Translations under genes and position numbers: made by a program | Assembly: GCA_040904925.1 (NCBI GenBank) | Contig: JBBDSP010000005.1 | Location: forward strand, 1 to 46,319 | DNA: 46,319 nt | Source of the DNA: Gracilimonas sp040904925 | Lineage (GTDB): Bacteria; Bacteroidota; Rhodothermia; Balneolales; Balneolaceae | Direction of reading: 5' to 3' | Shown here: in pieces, positions 30,483 through 39,678 of the stretch | Layout of the letters: every line of letters begins with the position of its first letter | How positions within the stretch are numbered: position 1 is the first letter of the stretch | Notes under the pieces: generated by a model | Databases searched by the model: none | What the model was told of the DNA's origin: nothing | Seen by the model: the letters and a program-made list of their open reading frames with translations, nothing else

Positions 30483-33400
30483 CTACTGTTTAATTTCCGA
30501 AGGTGAATATCCAAACTTCTTTTTAAAAATAGTGGAGAAGTAATTGGGGTCCGGGAAGCCGACTGCATGAGCAGCTTCCTGTACATTAAAACCACGATCC
30601 TTTAATAAGATATGGGCTTCATCCATTCGCTGTTTTTTAATGAAATCATTGAGCGTGATTTCCGAGACCTCCTTCCACTCGGCATATAATTTGGCGCGAC
30701 TGATGAATAAGGCATCCGCAAGGTGGCTAACCGTCAGCGATGGATTTGCAAGCTGGCGATAAATAATTCCCCGGATTTTACTCAGTAACTCCGGTTCACT
30801 GGGTGTTGCTTGCGGTTGAAATCCTTCATTAAGCACACGCTCCCGCCGCAACACAGCTTCAACCTGTGCCAACAACATATTGCTACGAATGGGTTTGGTT
30901 AGATATGCATCTGCACCGGTTGAAAGTCCGGTTTCCATATCGGTCTCCTTATTTTTAGCGGAAAGAAAAATAACTGGTAAATGCTTAAACTGCTTTTTCC
31001 CACGAAGGAAATTCACAAATTCCAGGCCGTTCATTCCCGGCATCATTACATCAGAAATAATGAGGTCTGGCGTGCTTTCTTCGATTTTTTTCAAAGCCTC
31101 TTTTCCATTTTTTGCCACGGTTACTTCATATCGGGAATTCAGGATCATCGTCAGGTAACTTCTGAAATCTGCATTGTCTTCCACAATTAGAATATTCTCT
31201 TCTACAGCTGATTCTGAATCTGATTCAATCCTTTTATCTGATGTTTTATCCGGTGTATCAAAATCGAAATCTTTGGCAGGAGTAAATTCGGAAACTTCAT
31301 GCTGAATAGTATGTATGGATTCAATGTGGCGGAATCCTTTTTTCAACGTGATGATAAATTCAGCACCTTTTCCTTCCTCTGACTTCAGGGCAATTTCACC
31401 TCCCATATGTTCCACCAACCCTTTCACCAAAAACAACCCAATGCCGGTCCCCTCAGCTGTCTGAGTTCCCTCAGCCTGATATAAATATTCAAAAATTCGT
31501 TGCTGATCTTTTCCCTGTATTCCGGGTCCTTCGTCTTTAACGCACAAATTGATCTCTTTTTCGCCCTCATTTATTTCAACGTGGATTACGGAATTTTCCG
31601 GTGAGAATTTAATGGCGTTGGTCATCAGGTTGATCAAAATTCGCTCCCATGCTTCGCGATCTATATAAATCGGTTCGAAGATCTCATCGCCCGAAAACTC
31701 AAGTGTGATCTGCTCCTGCTCCAGTTTAGACTGAAATTGCCCCAGAATTTGACGGGTTAATAACGACAAGTGAATGGGTTTAAACTGAAGTTTTACAGCA
31801 TCTGCATTTAGTTTAGAAACATCCAGGATTTGATTGATCAGATGTTTGAGTCGCTGACTGTTGCGGTGCATGATGGGGAGTCGGCTTTTTATAAGCTCGG
31901 GAGTTATAGCATCAGGCTTCCCTGCCATATCATCAAGCGGACCAACGATCAGAGAAAGCGGTGTTTTAAGTTCGTGCGTGATGCCGGTGAAAAAGCGGGA
32001 TTTTTGCTCAGCAGCTTTTTGAAGCTCTTCGGTTTGCTCATCTACAAGATGCTGCAATTTTCTTTCGCGAGCCTGTAAGTGTCGAAGCCGGTATCTGAAT
32101 CCTCCAAAAACCAACCCTGCTAAGGCAAAGAATATCAACCCAAAAAACCAGCCGGTTTCATAAAAGCGAGCGGGAATAGTGAAAAACATCACGGCTTCCT
32201 GCGGGGGACTGTTGGTGTATTCAGCCCGAACATGAAGCGTGTGATTTCCAGGAGGCAAAGCTGTGAAAACCGCTTGCTGCGACTGATTGGCCGACTGCCA
32301 GTTTTGGTTTACGCCGTCCAGTTTATAGCTGAAATGAATACGATCCTGATAGGCAAAATTGGGTGCGGTGAAATTTACACGAAGGTCTCGCTGGTGATCC
32401 GGAATAGTCAGAATAGAATCTTGTTGAACAAGGAAATAATCGTCTCCAAGTTCAATGGATTCAATAACCGGTTTGGGGGTGGATGAAGTCTGTTGCGTCT
32501 GAAAGTTCTGTGGATCGATGATAGTTACGCCCCGCTGATTGGGAAACCACAGCTTTTGATCTCGGGTTAAAATTCCCGCAGAATGTACACCGCCATTGGC
32601 CTCCCGGTTAATCATGCCATCTTTTTCATCAAAGTGGATGAGTGGAAGCGAAGAGGAAGTACCATCCGCAAATTGATTCAATGCTTTTTTGTGGCCGCGC
32701 ATGATTCCTCCATTGGAACTCAGCCAAATATTGCCCAGCGAATCTTCAATAATTCGATGCAGAGAATTGTGAGCCAGTCCGTTTTGAGTGGTGATACTGG
32801 CTGTTGAAACTACTTCCCCATGTTCATCTAAAACCAATCGGTTCAACCCAATATTTTCGGTGGCGACCCACAAGGTATCATCCGATTGAAGATAAATATC
32901 ACGGATGATGTTACTATTCAAAAAGCCATCCTCAGCGGTATATGCCTTAATCTTATTTCCTTCGATTCTCCCAAGTTCATTTCCTGAACTTCCCGTAAAA
33001 ATCACCCCTTTTGAGTTTTCACGAATTACCTGAACGCCGTTTAATACCAAGGGGCGAGATTCATTTAGAGTTTTCAGTTTTCCATTCTCCAAAACCATTA
33101 GTGACTCTTCATGACCAATCAAAATGCGGGTATCGGTTTGATGCATGACTTCCGAAAGGAATAACTTGTTTTCCGTGGCCCGTTGTGAGCTTATAAATGG
33201 AATCCAAGAGCCGTTGCTGAAGCTGAAAATGGCGTTATTAGTAAAGCCCGCATAGATGACCCCGGTGCTATCTTCAAACAAAAATTTACAAGCGTTCACT
33301 GGCAGCGTACTGTTTGTGAGATTCCAGTTCCGGGATTCACCATCTGAAATTCGGGTGATGCCACTATTCAAACTGCATGTCCACATGTCCCCCTTTTTAT

Positions 33401-34532
33401 CCTGAATAATAGAGTAAGTGTTATTTAAGCCGGGGATTTTTTCATCGGTAAGATTGACGAAGCTGCTTTTCCGGATTTGATACAATCCGTCGGTTTCTGA
33501 ACCTACCCAAAGCGAACCTTCGCGGTCGAGAAAGCCAAATCTAATGGAAGGAACCTGAAGTACTATTGCGTCATTTATTACGACCTCATCATCCCCGATA
33601 AAGATGGATTCTCCATCATTACCCTCAAACACAATGTTAGAACGAGGCAGATTAGAGTTTACGGCAACCGGAAGTTTTTGGAGGCTCAGTTTTTTGGAAT
33701 CCAATGAATAAAAGCCGGTATTGGCGGTAAGGGTTAGCTCTCCATTATTTTTTTGATGGATGTTCCAAAAAGAAGTGTTACCCAGCTCATCGGAATTAAT
33801 TTGTTCCGCCGTTTGATTAACCAAGTCCACCTTCATAAGTAATTGTGAACCAACGATCCAAAGTATATTTTCTTTGAACTGACGGATTTCTCTTACATCC
33901 GGATATATAAATGGGAAATCATCAAGTCCAAGCAACACCTTCGCTTCGCCGTCATTCCAGGAAACCAATCCCATCTCTCTGTTTATGGCATACACTTCTC
34001 CGTTCAGCCCTGCGCCGGCCACACCGGTATCGGATTGGTAGATTTGATCTTTTAGCTGCGTGAAAGTGCCGGTTTCCTGTTCCAAATACGCGATGCCCTC
34101 AGAGCCGGTAACCCAGATTTTGCCATCGGCGCCCTCTACCAGCCAGTTTGCGTTCCCGGGAATCTCAGGATTTTGAAAGGTTTTTCCGGCTCCATTCCTT
34201 TTTAGGGTTACAGATCCGTTTTCATTAAACAGCCAAATGGAATTATCAGAAGCTTTTATGAGTCCGCCGATGCGGTTGGTTTCCATGCCGTCGGTATTGC
34301 CGGAATTGAATACGCTGAATTCATAGCCGTCGTAGCGAACCAGTCCGTCGTAGGTAGTGATGTAGAGGTAGCCGTCGTCATCCTGTGCGATGCCATTCAC
34401 GGAATTCACGGGCAGCCCGTCTTCAATATCATAATGACGAATAAGATACTCCTGCGGAAAAGTATCCTGCAACTGCATGGGGGGCAGTTGAAAAAACATC
34501 CCGAGAATAAGTCCGACTATGAAATACATCAA
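30483..34532 (-). CDS. Hybrid two-component system sensor kinase/response regulator
   Basis: A 1349-residue one-protein signalling system of the HTCS type. After a signal peptide come two Reg_prop beta-propellers (about residues 30-700, with repeats such as DGLPVNSVNGIAQDDDGYLY and GNIWLSSNGGIMRG), a Y_Y_Y domain (about 715-780) and a membrane helix (about 787-807). The inside has a histidine kinase (FFTGITHELKTPLSLIV with the phosphorylatable His, then GTGIGLFLVKGLVEHMGG), a receiver domain (ILIVEDNADF, LIISDVMMPGMNGLEF) and an AraC-type DNA-binding domain at the C-terminus. In Bacteroidota these sense glycans and regulate nearby genes. The divergent 1548-residue cargo gene is the natural target candidate. 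Confidence 0.93.
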   Translation of the reverse strand: MMYFIVGLILGMFFQLPPMQLQDTFPQEYLIRHYDIEDGLPVNSVNGIAQDDDGYLYITTYDGLVRYDGYEFSVFNSGNTDGMETNRIGGLIKASDNSIWLFNENGSVTLKRNGAGKTFQNPEIPGNANWLVEGADGKIWVTGSEGIAYLEQETGTFTQLKDQIYQSDTGVAGAGLNGEVYAINREMGLVSWNDGEAKVLLGLDDFPFIYPDVREIRQFKENILWIVGSQLLMKVDLVNQTAEQINSDELGNTSFWNIHQKNNGELTLTANTGFYSLDSKKLSLQKLPVAVNSNLPRSNIVFEGNDGESIFIGDDEVVINDAIVLQVPSIRFGFLDREGSLWVGSETDGLYQIRKSSFVNLTDEKIPGLNNTYSIIQDKKGDMWTCSLNSGITRISDGESRNWNLTNSTLPVNACKFLFEDSTGVIYAGFTNNAIFSFSNGSWIPFISSQRATENKLFLSEVMHQTDTRILIGHEESLMVLENGKLKTLNESRPLVLNGVQVIRENSKGVIFTGSSGNELGRIEGNKIKAYTAEDGFLNSNIIRDIYLQSDDTLWVATENIGLNRLVLDEHGEVVSTASITTQNGLAHNSLHRIIEDSLGNIWLSSNGGIMRGHKKALNQFADGTSSSLPLIHFDEKDGMINREANGGVHSAGILTRDQKLWFPNQRGVTIIDPQNFQTQQTSSTPKPVIESIELGDDYFLVQQDSILTIPDHQRDLRVNFTAPNFAYQDRIHFSYKLDGVNQNWQSANQSQQAVFTALPPGNHTLHVRAEYTNSPPQEAVMFFTIPARFYETGWFFGLIFFALAGLVFGGFRYRLRHLQARERKLQHLVDEQTEELQKAAEQKSRFFTGITHELKTPLSLIVGPLDDMAGKPDAITPELIKSRLPIMHRNSQRLKHLINQILDVSKLNADAVKLQFKPIHLSLLTRQILGQFQSKLEQEQITLEFSGDEIFEPIYIDREAWERILINLMTNAIKFSPENSVIHVEINEGEKEINLCVKDEGPGIQGKDQQRIFEYLYQAEGTQTAEGTGIGLFLVKGLVEHMGGEIALKSEEGKGAEFIITLKKGFRHIESIHTIQHEVSEFTPAKDFDFDTPDKTSDKRIESDSESAVEENILIVEDNADFRSYLTMILNSRYEVTVAKNGKEALKKIEESTPDLIISDVMMPGMNGLEFVNFLRGKKQFKHLPVIFLSAKNKETDMETGLSTGADAYLTKPIRSNMLLAQVEAVLRRERVLNEGFQPQATPSEPELLSKIRGIIYRQLANPSLTVSHLADALFISRAKLYAEWKEVSEITLNDFIKKQRMDEAHILLKDRGFNVQEAAHAVGFPDPNYFSTIFKKKFGYSPSEIKQ

Positions 34533-34596
34533 ATATAGCGCCTTGTGAATAATATTTAGATGATTTTAAAGAAAATCTGGACGTATTCAAAGGTTA

Positions 34597-34633
34597 AATC
34601 CGTTAGGTTTGTGATGTAATTTTAATCCGTTAG
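34597..34633 (+). promoter_or_regulatory. Promoter region candidate with direct repeat AATCCGTTAG
   Basis: AATCCGTTAG occurs at 34597-34606 and 34624-34633, just before the start of the large cargo gene, and TAGGTTTG (34604-34611) fits the -7 pattern TAnnTTTG. No good -33 TTG was found. The direct repeats could be sites for the AraC-type domain of the divergent regulator. Confidence 0.3.
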
Positions 34634-34642
34634 TTCCCAATC

Positions 34643-37600
34643 ATGAAGAAACTTTTACTAATCAGTTTATTCTTTATTGCCAATGCACTTTCCGTCTTTG
34701 GCCAAAGTATAATATATGTAGATGCCGATGCCGGAGGGGCCAATGATGGAACATCCTGGACTGATGCATTTGATAATTTACAGGATGCCCTTGGAGAAGC
34801 CGGTGGCAGCAATGAAATCTGGATTGCCCAAGGCACCTATTACCCGGATGAAGGCTCCGACCGCAGTGCCAGTTTTACCATAACCGGAGATCAGGACGGG
34901 CTTAAGATATATGGCGGTTTTGAAAACGGAGATGCTGACTTGGAAGATCGAAACCCAGGCGATCATCCCGTAATTTTAAGCGGTGATATCGGAAGAACCG
35001 ATGACACTGACAACAGCTATCACGTATTGGTTATTGATGGAACATCCGGTGGAACCATCACAAATGCTACCGTATTGGATGGAGTGACCGTTACAGCGGG
35101 AAACGGAAACGGCTCATCTCCTGATAATCGTGCGGGTGGACTTTATTGTATTGGCAATGGAGCCGGAAACGAATGCAGCCCAACGATTATTAATGTTGTT
35201 TTTGCGGATAACTTTGGAGCAGCGGGTGGAGCTATCTATAATTTTGGTGATGCCGGTATAAGCAGTCCGAATATCATAAACAGTGTTTTTACGGGAAATA
35301 ACGCAACGGTATTAAGTGGAACGGCTGTTGTTAACAATGGAAACAATGGTGGGGAGAGTAGTCCAAATTTTACTAATACCACAATTACAGGCAACAGCGG
35401 TGGGATATATAATTCCGCTTCAGGAGGCGGCACAAGCGAACCTCAGATCACGAATACCATCTTATGGGATAACGGTGCCGAAATAGGAAATAATGGAGGT
35501 GCGCCTGATATCACTTATTCTTTGGTTGCGGACGCCCAGTCGGGAACCGGAAATATTAATTCAAATCCATTTTTCATCAACGCATCGGATCCCGACGGGG
35601 CCGATGATATCTTCGGTACGGCTGATGACGGATTCCGACTGTATGTCGGCAGCCCGGCACTTAATGCCGCCACAAATAGCGCGCCTGATTTGCCCACGAA
35701 TGATATTACTGGCGCGGCCCGCATTCAAGATGGCACGGCGGATATGGGTGCTTATGAAGGCGTCAGGGAAGGCTCTCTTATTGCCCCCCTTGCTATTACA
35801 ACGCTCCGGCCGTTGTCGGGTATTTCGGGAAAAACCATTGCCGTAAATGGAAAAGGTTTTGATCCTGATATTGAAGATAACACTGTTGAATTTATTTCGA
35901 GTGGTGGAAATGCAACTACCGCTGTTGTTACGGAAGTTTCGACCAAACGCTTAGAAGTCACGGTTCCTGAAGTAGGTGGCGGAAACTACTTTATAAAAGT
36001 AACCCGAGCCAGCGACTCCCTGAGTTTTGAAAGTCCTGAGTCCTTTGCGGTGCTAACAGGGGGCGGCAATTTTGGGGCTGTAAACTCAAGTTACCAGCAT
36101 CTGGTTAAACGGTTGGAATATTCACATAGAACATCAGTGTCTGCCGGTGATATAAACCGTGACGGCATGATTGACTTGGTTTCAGCGGGAGTTGATACTG
36201 ATATTATTTATGACAAAAACGATGTGATTTTTGAGGGGGGAACTGAGGGTTTTCTCGCGTTTGGTGCTTATTCCATTATTAATTTTCCTTTCGGTGAAGA
36301 ACCCACTATAGAATTAGCAGATATGAACAGCGATGGTTACCTGGATGTTGTTTATGCTGATGGCTCGCTATCTTGGGCTGAGTTCAATCCTGGAAATCAA
36401 TATAGTTACACCATACGTACGATTCCGGGCGCAGTTGGTGCCGAGCACATAGACGTGGTTGATATGGACAACGATGGTGATATGGATGTGTTAACTGTCG
36501 GGGGCGATCTTTCATGGTTTGAAAACAACGGCAACCAGAATTTTACCAAACATACTATTACTGACCATGATGGATATCAGGCATTTGCAACCGATATGGA
36601 CGGTGACGGAGATCTGGATATATTAGTAGCGGACGGGGACCTCAAATGGTATGAAAATGAGAATATGAATTTTTCTCCACGAACAATTGCTACAAGATCT
36701 GACCAAGTTAATAGAATCTCTGTTACTTACCCCGCAGATTTGGATGGAGATGGTGATATAGATGTTATTTCAAGCGACAAGGGCTTCGGCGGCCAAGAAA
36801 TTTTCTGGTATGAAAACGATGGTCAGGGAAGCTTTACTGAACACCTTATAATTGCAGATTATGATGGTTATGCCTTTCACGCTGCTGACATGGATGCTGA
36901 TGGCGATACAGATATAATAATGGCTATTAGGAATCGTGGAGTGGGAATATTAGAAGCCGAAGCCGGGCTCTACATATTCGAAAACCAAGGGGATAAAACT
37001 TTTATACCGCGTCTTATTGCTGATAGTAGAGTTACCGATGGGCTAAATGAGTCTGGTAATAATAATGATATCATCGAAATCAAGTCACTGTTTACAGCAG
37101 ATATCAATAACGATGGTACCCTTGATATTATGGCTAATTTGCGAGAATCGGGCGCACTCGGGTGGTTTAAGAATCCAGCAGATAGCCGAGTGGCGCCACC
37201 GGTAACGGAAGGGCAAGCGGTTTCCTTCAGTTCAGGAAAAGTAACTGCCCCAAATAACGCTGTTTACGAGGGCCTGAACGCGTTAACCGTAGAAGCCTGG
37301 CTGTATTTCAATTCAAACGGTCGTCAGGGAATCATTGAAAAACATAACCCCTCTCAGAACGGGTGGTGGATTGATTTCGATTCTGATATTACAACACTTA
37401 TAACCACTCCCGACGGCTCCAGATCTGTAGATTCAGAAATAAATCCTCAACTCAATCAATGGTATCACTTTGCGGTTACATATGATGGAACCGTTTTGCG
37501 AATGTATCTGGATGGCAATTTGGTGGGAGAAAATGACTATGAAACTGAAAGTATCCCCATTAACAATAAAACATTTTCACTTACTATGGGGGATTTAAAC

Positions 37601-39289
37601 TGGACATCTGCAAACCTGGATGGATTGATGGATGAAGTTCGAATTTGGAACAAAGCCGTTACCGAAGAAGAGATTCGACAAAATATGTTCCAAAAACTCA
37701 ATGGTGATGAAGCCGGGTTGATTGCCTACTATCCATTCGATGAAGAGGGGGAAATTGCACTTGATAAAACGGTTAATAAAAATCAAGGTTCTTTAGATTC
37801 GGGTGTTTCCAAAAGTGAAGAAACCCACCCCTACGGCACCTTCATCACCGGCAGCGAAGGCTGGCGGATGATGAGCGCTCCTGTGGAAGGAGCTACCTAT
37901 GGAGAAACCTTAGATCCACTTTGGACGCAAGGCTTCCCCGGCTCCGATACTCCCAATAACGTAGCCTCCAATGTGTTAAAGTGGGATGAACCGGCCCAAA
38001 GCTTTACTTCCATTTCAGATGCAGATGAGGTACCTGCGGCTGGCTCCGGCTTCATAACCTTCGTGTACGAAGATGACAATTTCGATGGCAATCCAGACGA
38101 TTTCCCCAAAGAAATTCGTTCGGATAACGGACAAGTCAGTGGAGCAGTGAATCCTGCACTTTCTTTTACCGATTCCGGAACGTTGGCCGATGACGGCTGG
38201 AACCTGCTCGGCAACCCCTACGGCGCCACCATCGACTGGGACGCCGAAAGTGGCTGGACTACCTCCAACCTCGATGCCTCCTTTTACCTCTGGAATGCTG
38301 AAGATGACGAATACCAATCCTGGAACGGAACTACCGGAACGCTGGATAGTGAAGGACTCATCGCCCCGTGGCAGGGATTCTGGGTGAAAGCCAATACCGC
38401 CGATCCTGAACTTACCTTTACCGATGAAATCCGAAGTGCCGGCGGATTTCTACGCAAAGAACAAGCCACGCCCGAACTGCGATTTACGATCAGTGATGGA
38501 CAACTGGCGAGCGATGCAATTGTAATGTTTTCGGAGGAATCTGCGGCCGGCAAAGATCGTCTTGACGCCTACAAACTGGCCTCACTGAATGAAGAGTATT
38601 TGTCGCTGTTTACCGAGCTGGAAGACGGGGCGGCATTAGACATCAACGCCTTGCCTGCAGAATTGGAGGAGTCGGTGTCCATCCCACTCAATGTTGATGG
38701 AAATGTAACGAGTGAAGAATTTGAACTCTCATGGAAGAGGGAAGCTCTGCCGGAAGATTGGCAGTTTACTCTGCGGGATAACGAGACCGGTCAGGAATTT
38801 GACCTGATGGAACAGTCCTCAATTACTATTAAATCTGGGAAGGCCAAATCCTCCAAGATTTCTGAAACCCTGGACGATTCCGGTGAGCAGAAACCGTTGT
38901 CACCGCAACACCAAGTGCTATCTCCGAAAGTGATGAAGGCCAAATCAGAAGACGGCCCGAGATTTACGCTTACGATTACTTCGGCCCAAGCCGTTACTAA
39001 TGAGCAGTTGTCGGAATTACCGACCTCGGTCGAGCTTCAGCAGAATTACCCGAATCCGTTCAACCCAACCACTACCATTCAGTATGGAGTGCCGGAAGCG
39101 GGGGAAGTTAGCCTGGAAGTTTTCGATATGCTGGGGCGAAAAGTAGCGACTCTCATCAACAGAGAAAGCAAATCGGCCGGCCGGCACACGGTTCAGTTTG
39201 ATGCGGCCCGGTTTTCCTCCGGCATGTACATCTACCGCCTGAAGGCCGCCAACACCGTGGTCACCAAAAAACTAACCCTTATTAAGTAA
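34643..39289 (+). CDS. Giant multidomain exported protein with T9SS sorting domain
   Basis: A 1548-residue mosaic protein. It has a signal peptide (about 1-20) and a right-handed beta-helix region (about 22-375) that starts IIYVDADAGGANDGTSWTDA. A TIG/IPT-like domain follows (about 380-470), then a run of FG-GAP/VCBS-type repeats (about 480-850) with calcium-binding motifs DMDNDGDMD, DMDGDGDLD, DLDGDGDID and DMDADGDTD. Next are a LamG/concanavalin-type domain (about 860-1060), a Trp-rich region and a C-terminal type A sorting domain (QQNYPNPFNPTTTIQYG to KKLTLIK). It is probably displayed on or released from the cell surface, and carbohydrate or matrix binding is likely. It is divergent from the hybrid regulator. 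Confidence 0.9.
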   Translation: MKKLLLISLFFIANALSVFGQSIIYVDADAGGANDGTSWTDAFDNLQDALGEAGGSNEIWIAQGTYYPDEGSDRSASFTITGDQDGLKIYGGFENGDADLEDRNPGDHPVILSGDIGRTDDTDNSYHVLVIDGTSGGTITNATVLDGVTVTAGNGNGSSPDNRAGGLYCIGNGAGNECSPTIINVVFADNFGAAGGAIYNFGDAGISSPNIINSVFTGNNATVLSGTAVVNNGNNGGESSPNFTNTTITGNSGGIYNSASGGGTSEPQITNTILWDNGAEIGNNGGAPDITYSLVADAQSGTGNINSNPFFINASDPDGADDIFGTADDGFRLYVGSPALNAATNSAPDLPTNDITGAARIQDGTADMGAYEGVREGSLIAPLAITTLRPLSGISGKTIAVNGKGFDPDIEDNTVEFISSGGNATTAVVTEVSTKRLEVTVPEVGGGNYFIKVTRASDSLSFESPESFAVLTGGGNFGAVNSSYQHLVKRLEYSHRTSVSAGDINRDGMIDLVSAGVDTDIIYDKNDVIFEGGTEGFLAFGAYSIINFPFGEEPTIELADMNSDGYLDVVYADGSLSWAEFNPGNQYSYTIRTIPGAVGAEHIDVVDMDNDGDMDVLTVGGDLSWFENNGNQNFTKHTITDHDGYQAFATDMDGDGDLDILVADGDLKWYENENMNFSPRTIATRSDQVNRISVTYPADLDGDGDIDVISSDKGFGGQEIFWYENDGQGSFTEHLIIADYDGYAFHAADMDADGDTDIIMAIRNRGVGILEAEAGLYIFENQGDKTFIPRLIADSRVTDGLNESGNNNDIIEIKSLFTADINNDGTLDIMANLRESGALGWFKNPADSRVAPPVTEGQAVSFSSGKVTAPNNAVYEGLNALTVEAWLYFNSNGRQGIIEKHNPSQNGWWIDFDSDITTLITTPDGSRSVDSEINPQLNQWYHFAVTYDGTVLRMYLDGNLVGENDYETESIPINNKTFSLTMGDLNWTSANLDGLMDEVRIWNKAVTEEEIRQNMFQKLNGDEAGLIAYYPFDEEGEIALDKTVNKNQGSLDSGVSKSEETHPYGTFITGSEGWRMMSAPVEGATYGETLDPLWTQGFPGSDTPNNVASNVLKWDEPAQSFTSISDADEVPAAGSGFITFVYEDDNFDGNPDDFPKEIRSDNGQVSGAVNPALSFTDSGTLADDGWNLLGNPYGATIDWDAESGWTTSNLDASFYLWNAEDDEYQSWNGTTGTLDSEGLIAPWQGFWVKANTADPELTFTDEIRSAGGFLRKEQATPELRFTISDGQLASDAIVMFSEESAAGKDRLDAYKLASLNEEYLSLFTELEDGAALDINALPAELEESVSIPLNVDGNVTSEEFELSWKREALPEDWQFTLRDNETGQEFDLMEQSSITIKSGKAKSSKISETLDDSGEQKPLSPQHQVLSPKVMKAKSEDGPRFTLTITSAQAVTNEQLSELPTSVELQQNYPNPFNPTTTIQYGVPEAGEVSLEVFDMLGRKVATLINRESKSAGRHTVQFDAARFSSGMYIYRLKAANTVVTKKLTLIK

Positions 39290-39294
39290 TGCTC

Positions 39295-39364
39295 AATTTT
39301 AAATGCTTAAATGTTAAATGAGATTCTGTCCATTTAACATTTAGCATTAAACATTCAAACATTT
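39295..39364. repeat. Heptad-word quasi-palindrome, family A copy 4
   Basis: Left arm 39295-39320 with TTAAATG words and right arm 39331-39364 with CATTTAA/CATTTAG words, imperfectly paired; the tail CATTCAAACATTT recurs after copy 5. It lies five bases after the giant cargo gene stop and only five bases before the start of the small PID-CTERM-like gene, so it would also occupy that gene's leader. Confidence 0.8.
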
Positions 39365-39369
39365 TCCCC

Positions 39370-39570
39370 ATGAAAACAACGCTCCTAATTTTACTCGCCC
39401 TTACTATCATCTTAATTGCATCAACCATCGTGCTCGCTCAGCCCGGTTTACCACAAGCTCTATCACAGGCTCCTATTGACGGGGGGCTTGGTCTGCTTGC
39501 TGCAGCCGGAGGCAGTTATGCTTTGAAGAAACTTCGGGATAAGAAAAAAATGGAAGAGGGTAATTATTAA
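39370..39570 (+). CDS. Small PID-CTERM-like membrane protein
   Basis: A 66-residue protein. Residues 1-23 form a signal or membrane segment (TLLILLALTIILIASTIVLA), then a short linker, then APIDGGLGLLAAAGGSYALK with a basic end (KLRDKKK). The PID motif, hydrophobic stretch and basic tail match proteins annotated PID-CTERM in Bacteroidota, thought by analogy with PEP-CTERM to be processed by an exosortase-like enzyme; that is not shown here. No exosortase is visible in this window. Both sides carry family A hairpins, which makes the gene a bracketed unit. Confidence 0.75.
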   Translation: MKTTLLILLALTIILIASTIVLAQPGLPQALSQAPIDGGLGLLAAAGGSYALKKLRDKKKMEEGNY

Positions 39571-39576
39571 TTCAAT

Positions 39577-39622
39577 AATTTTAAATGTTAAATGAAGCTC
39601 CACCCATTTAACATTTAAAATT
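39577..39622. repeat. Heptad-word hairpin, family A copy 5
   Basis: AATTTTAAATGTTAAATG (39577-39594) pairs perfectly with 39605-39622, 18 bp around a 10-nt loop. It starts six bases after the PID-CTERM stop. It is the shortest and cleanest member, with two TTAAATG words. Confidence 0.9.
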
Positions 39623-39678
39623 TTTCATTCAAACATTTCTAAAATCCTAGCGCAAGCGTTACGCATATGTGATGTTTA

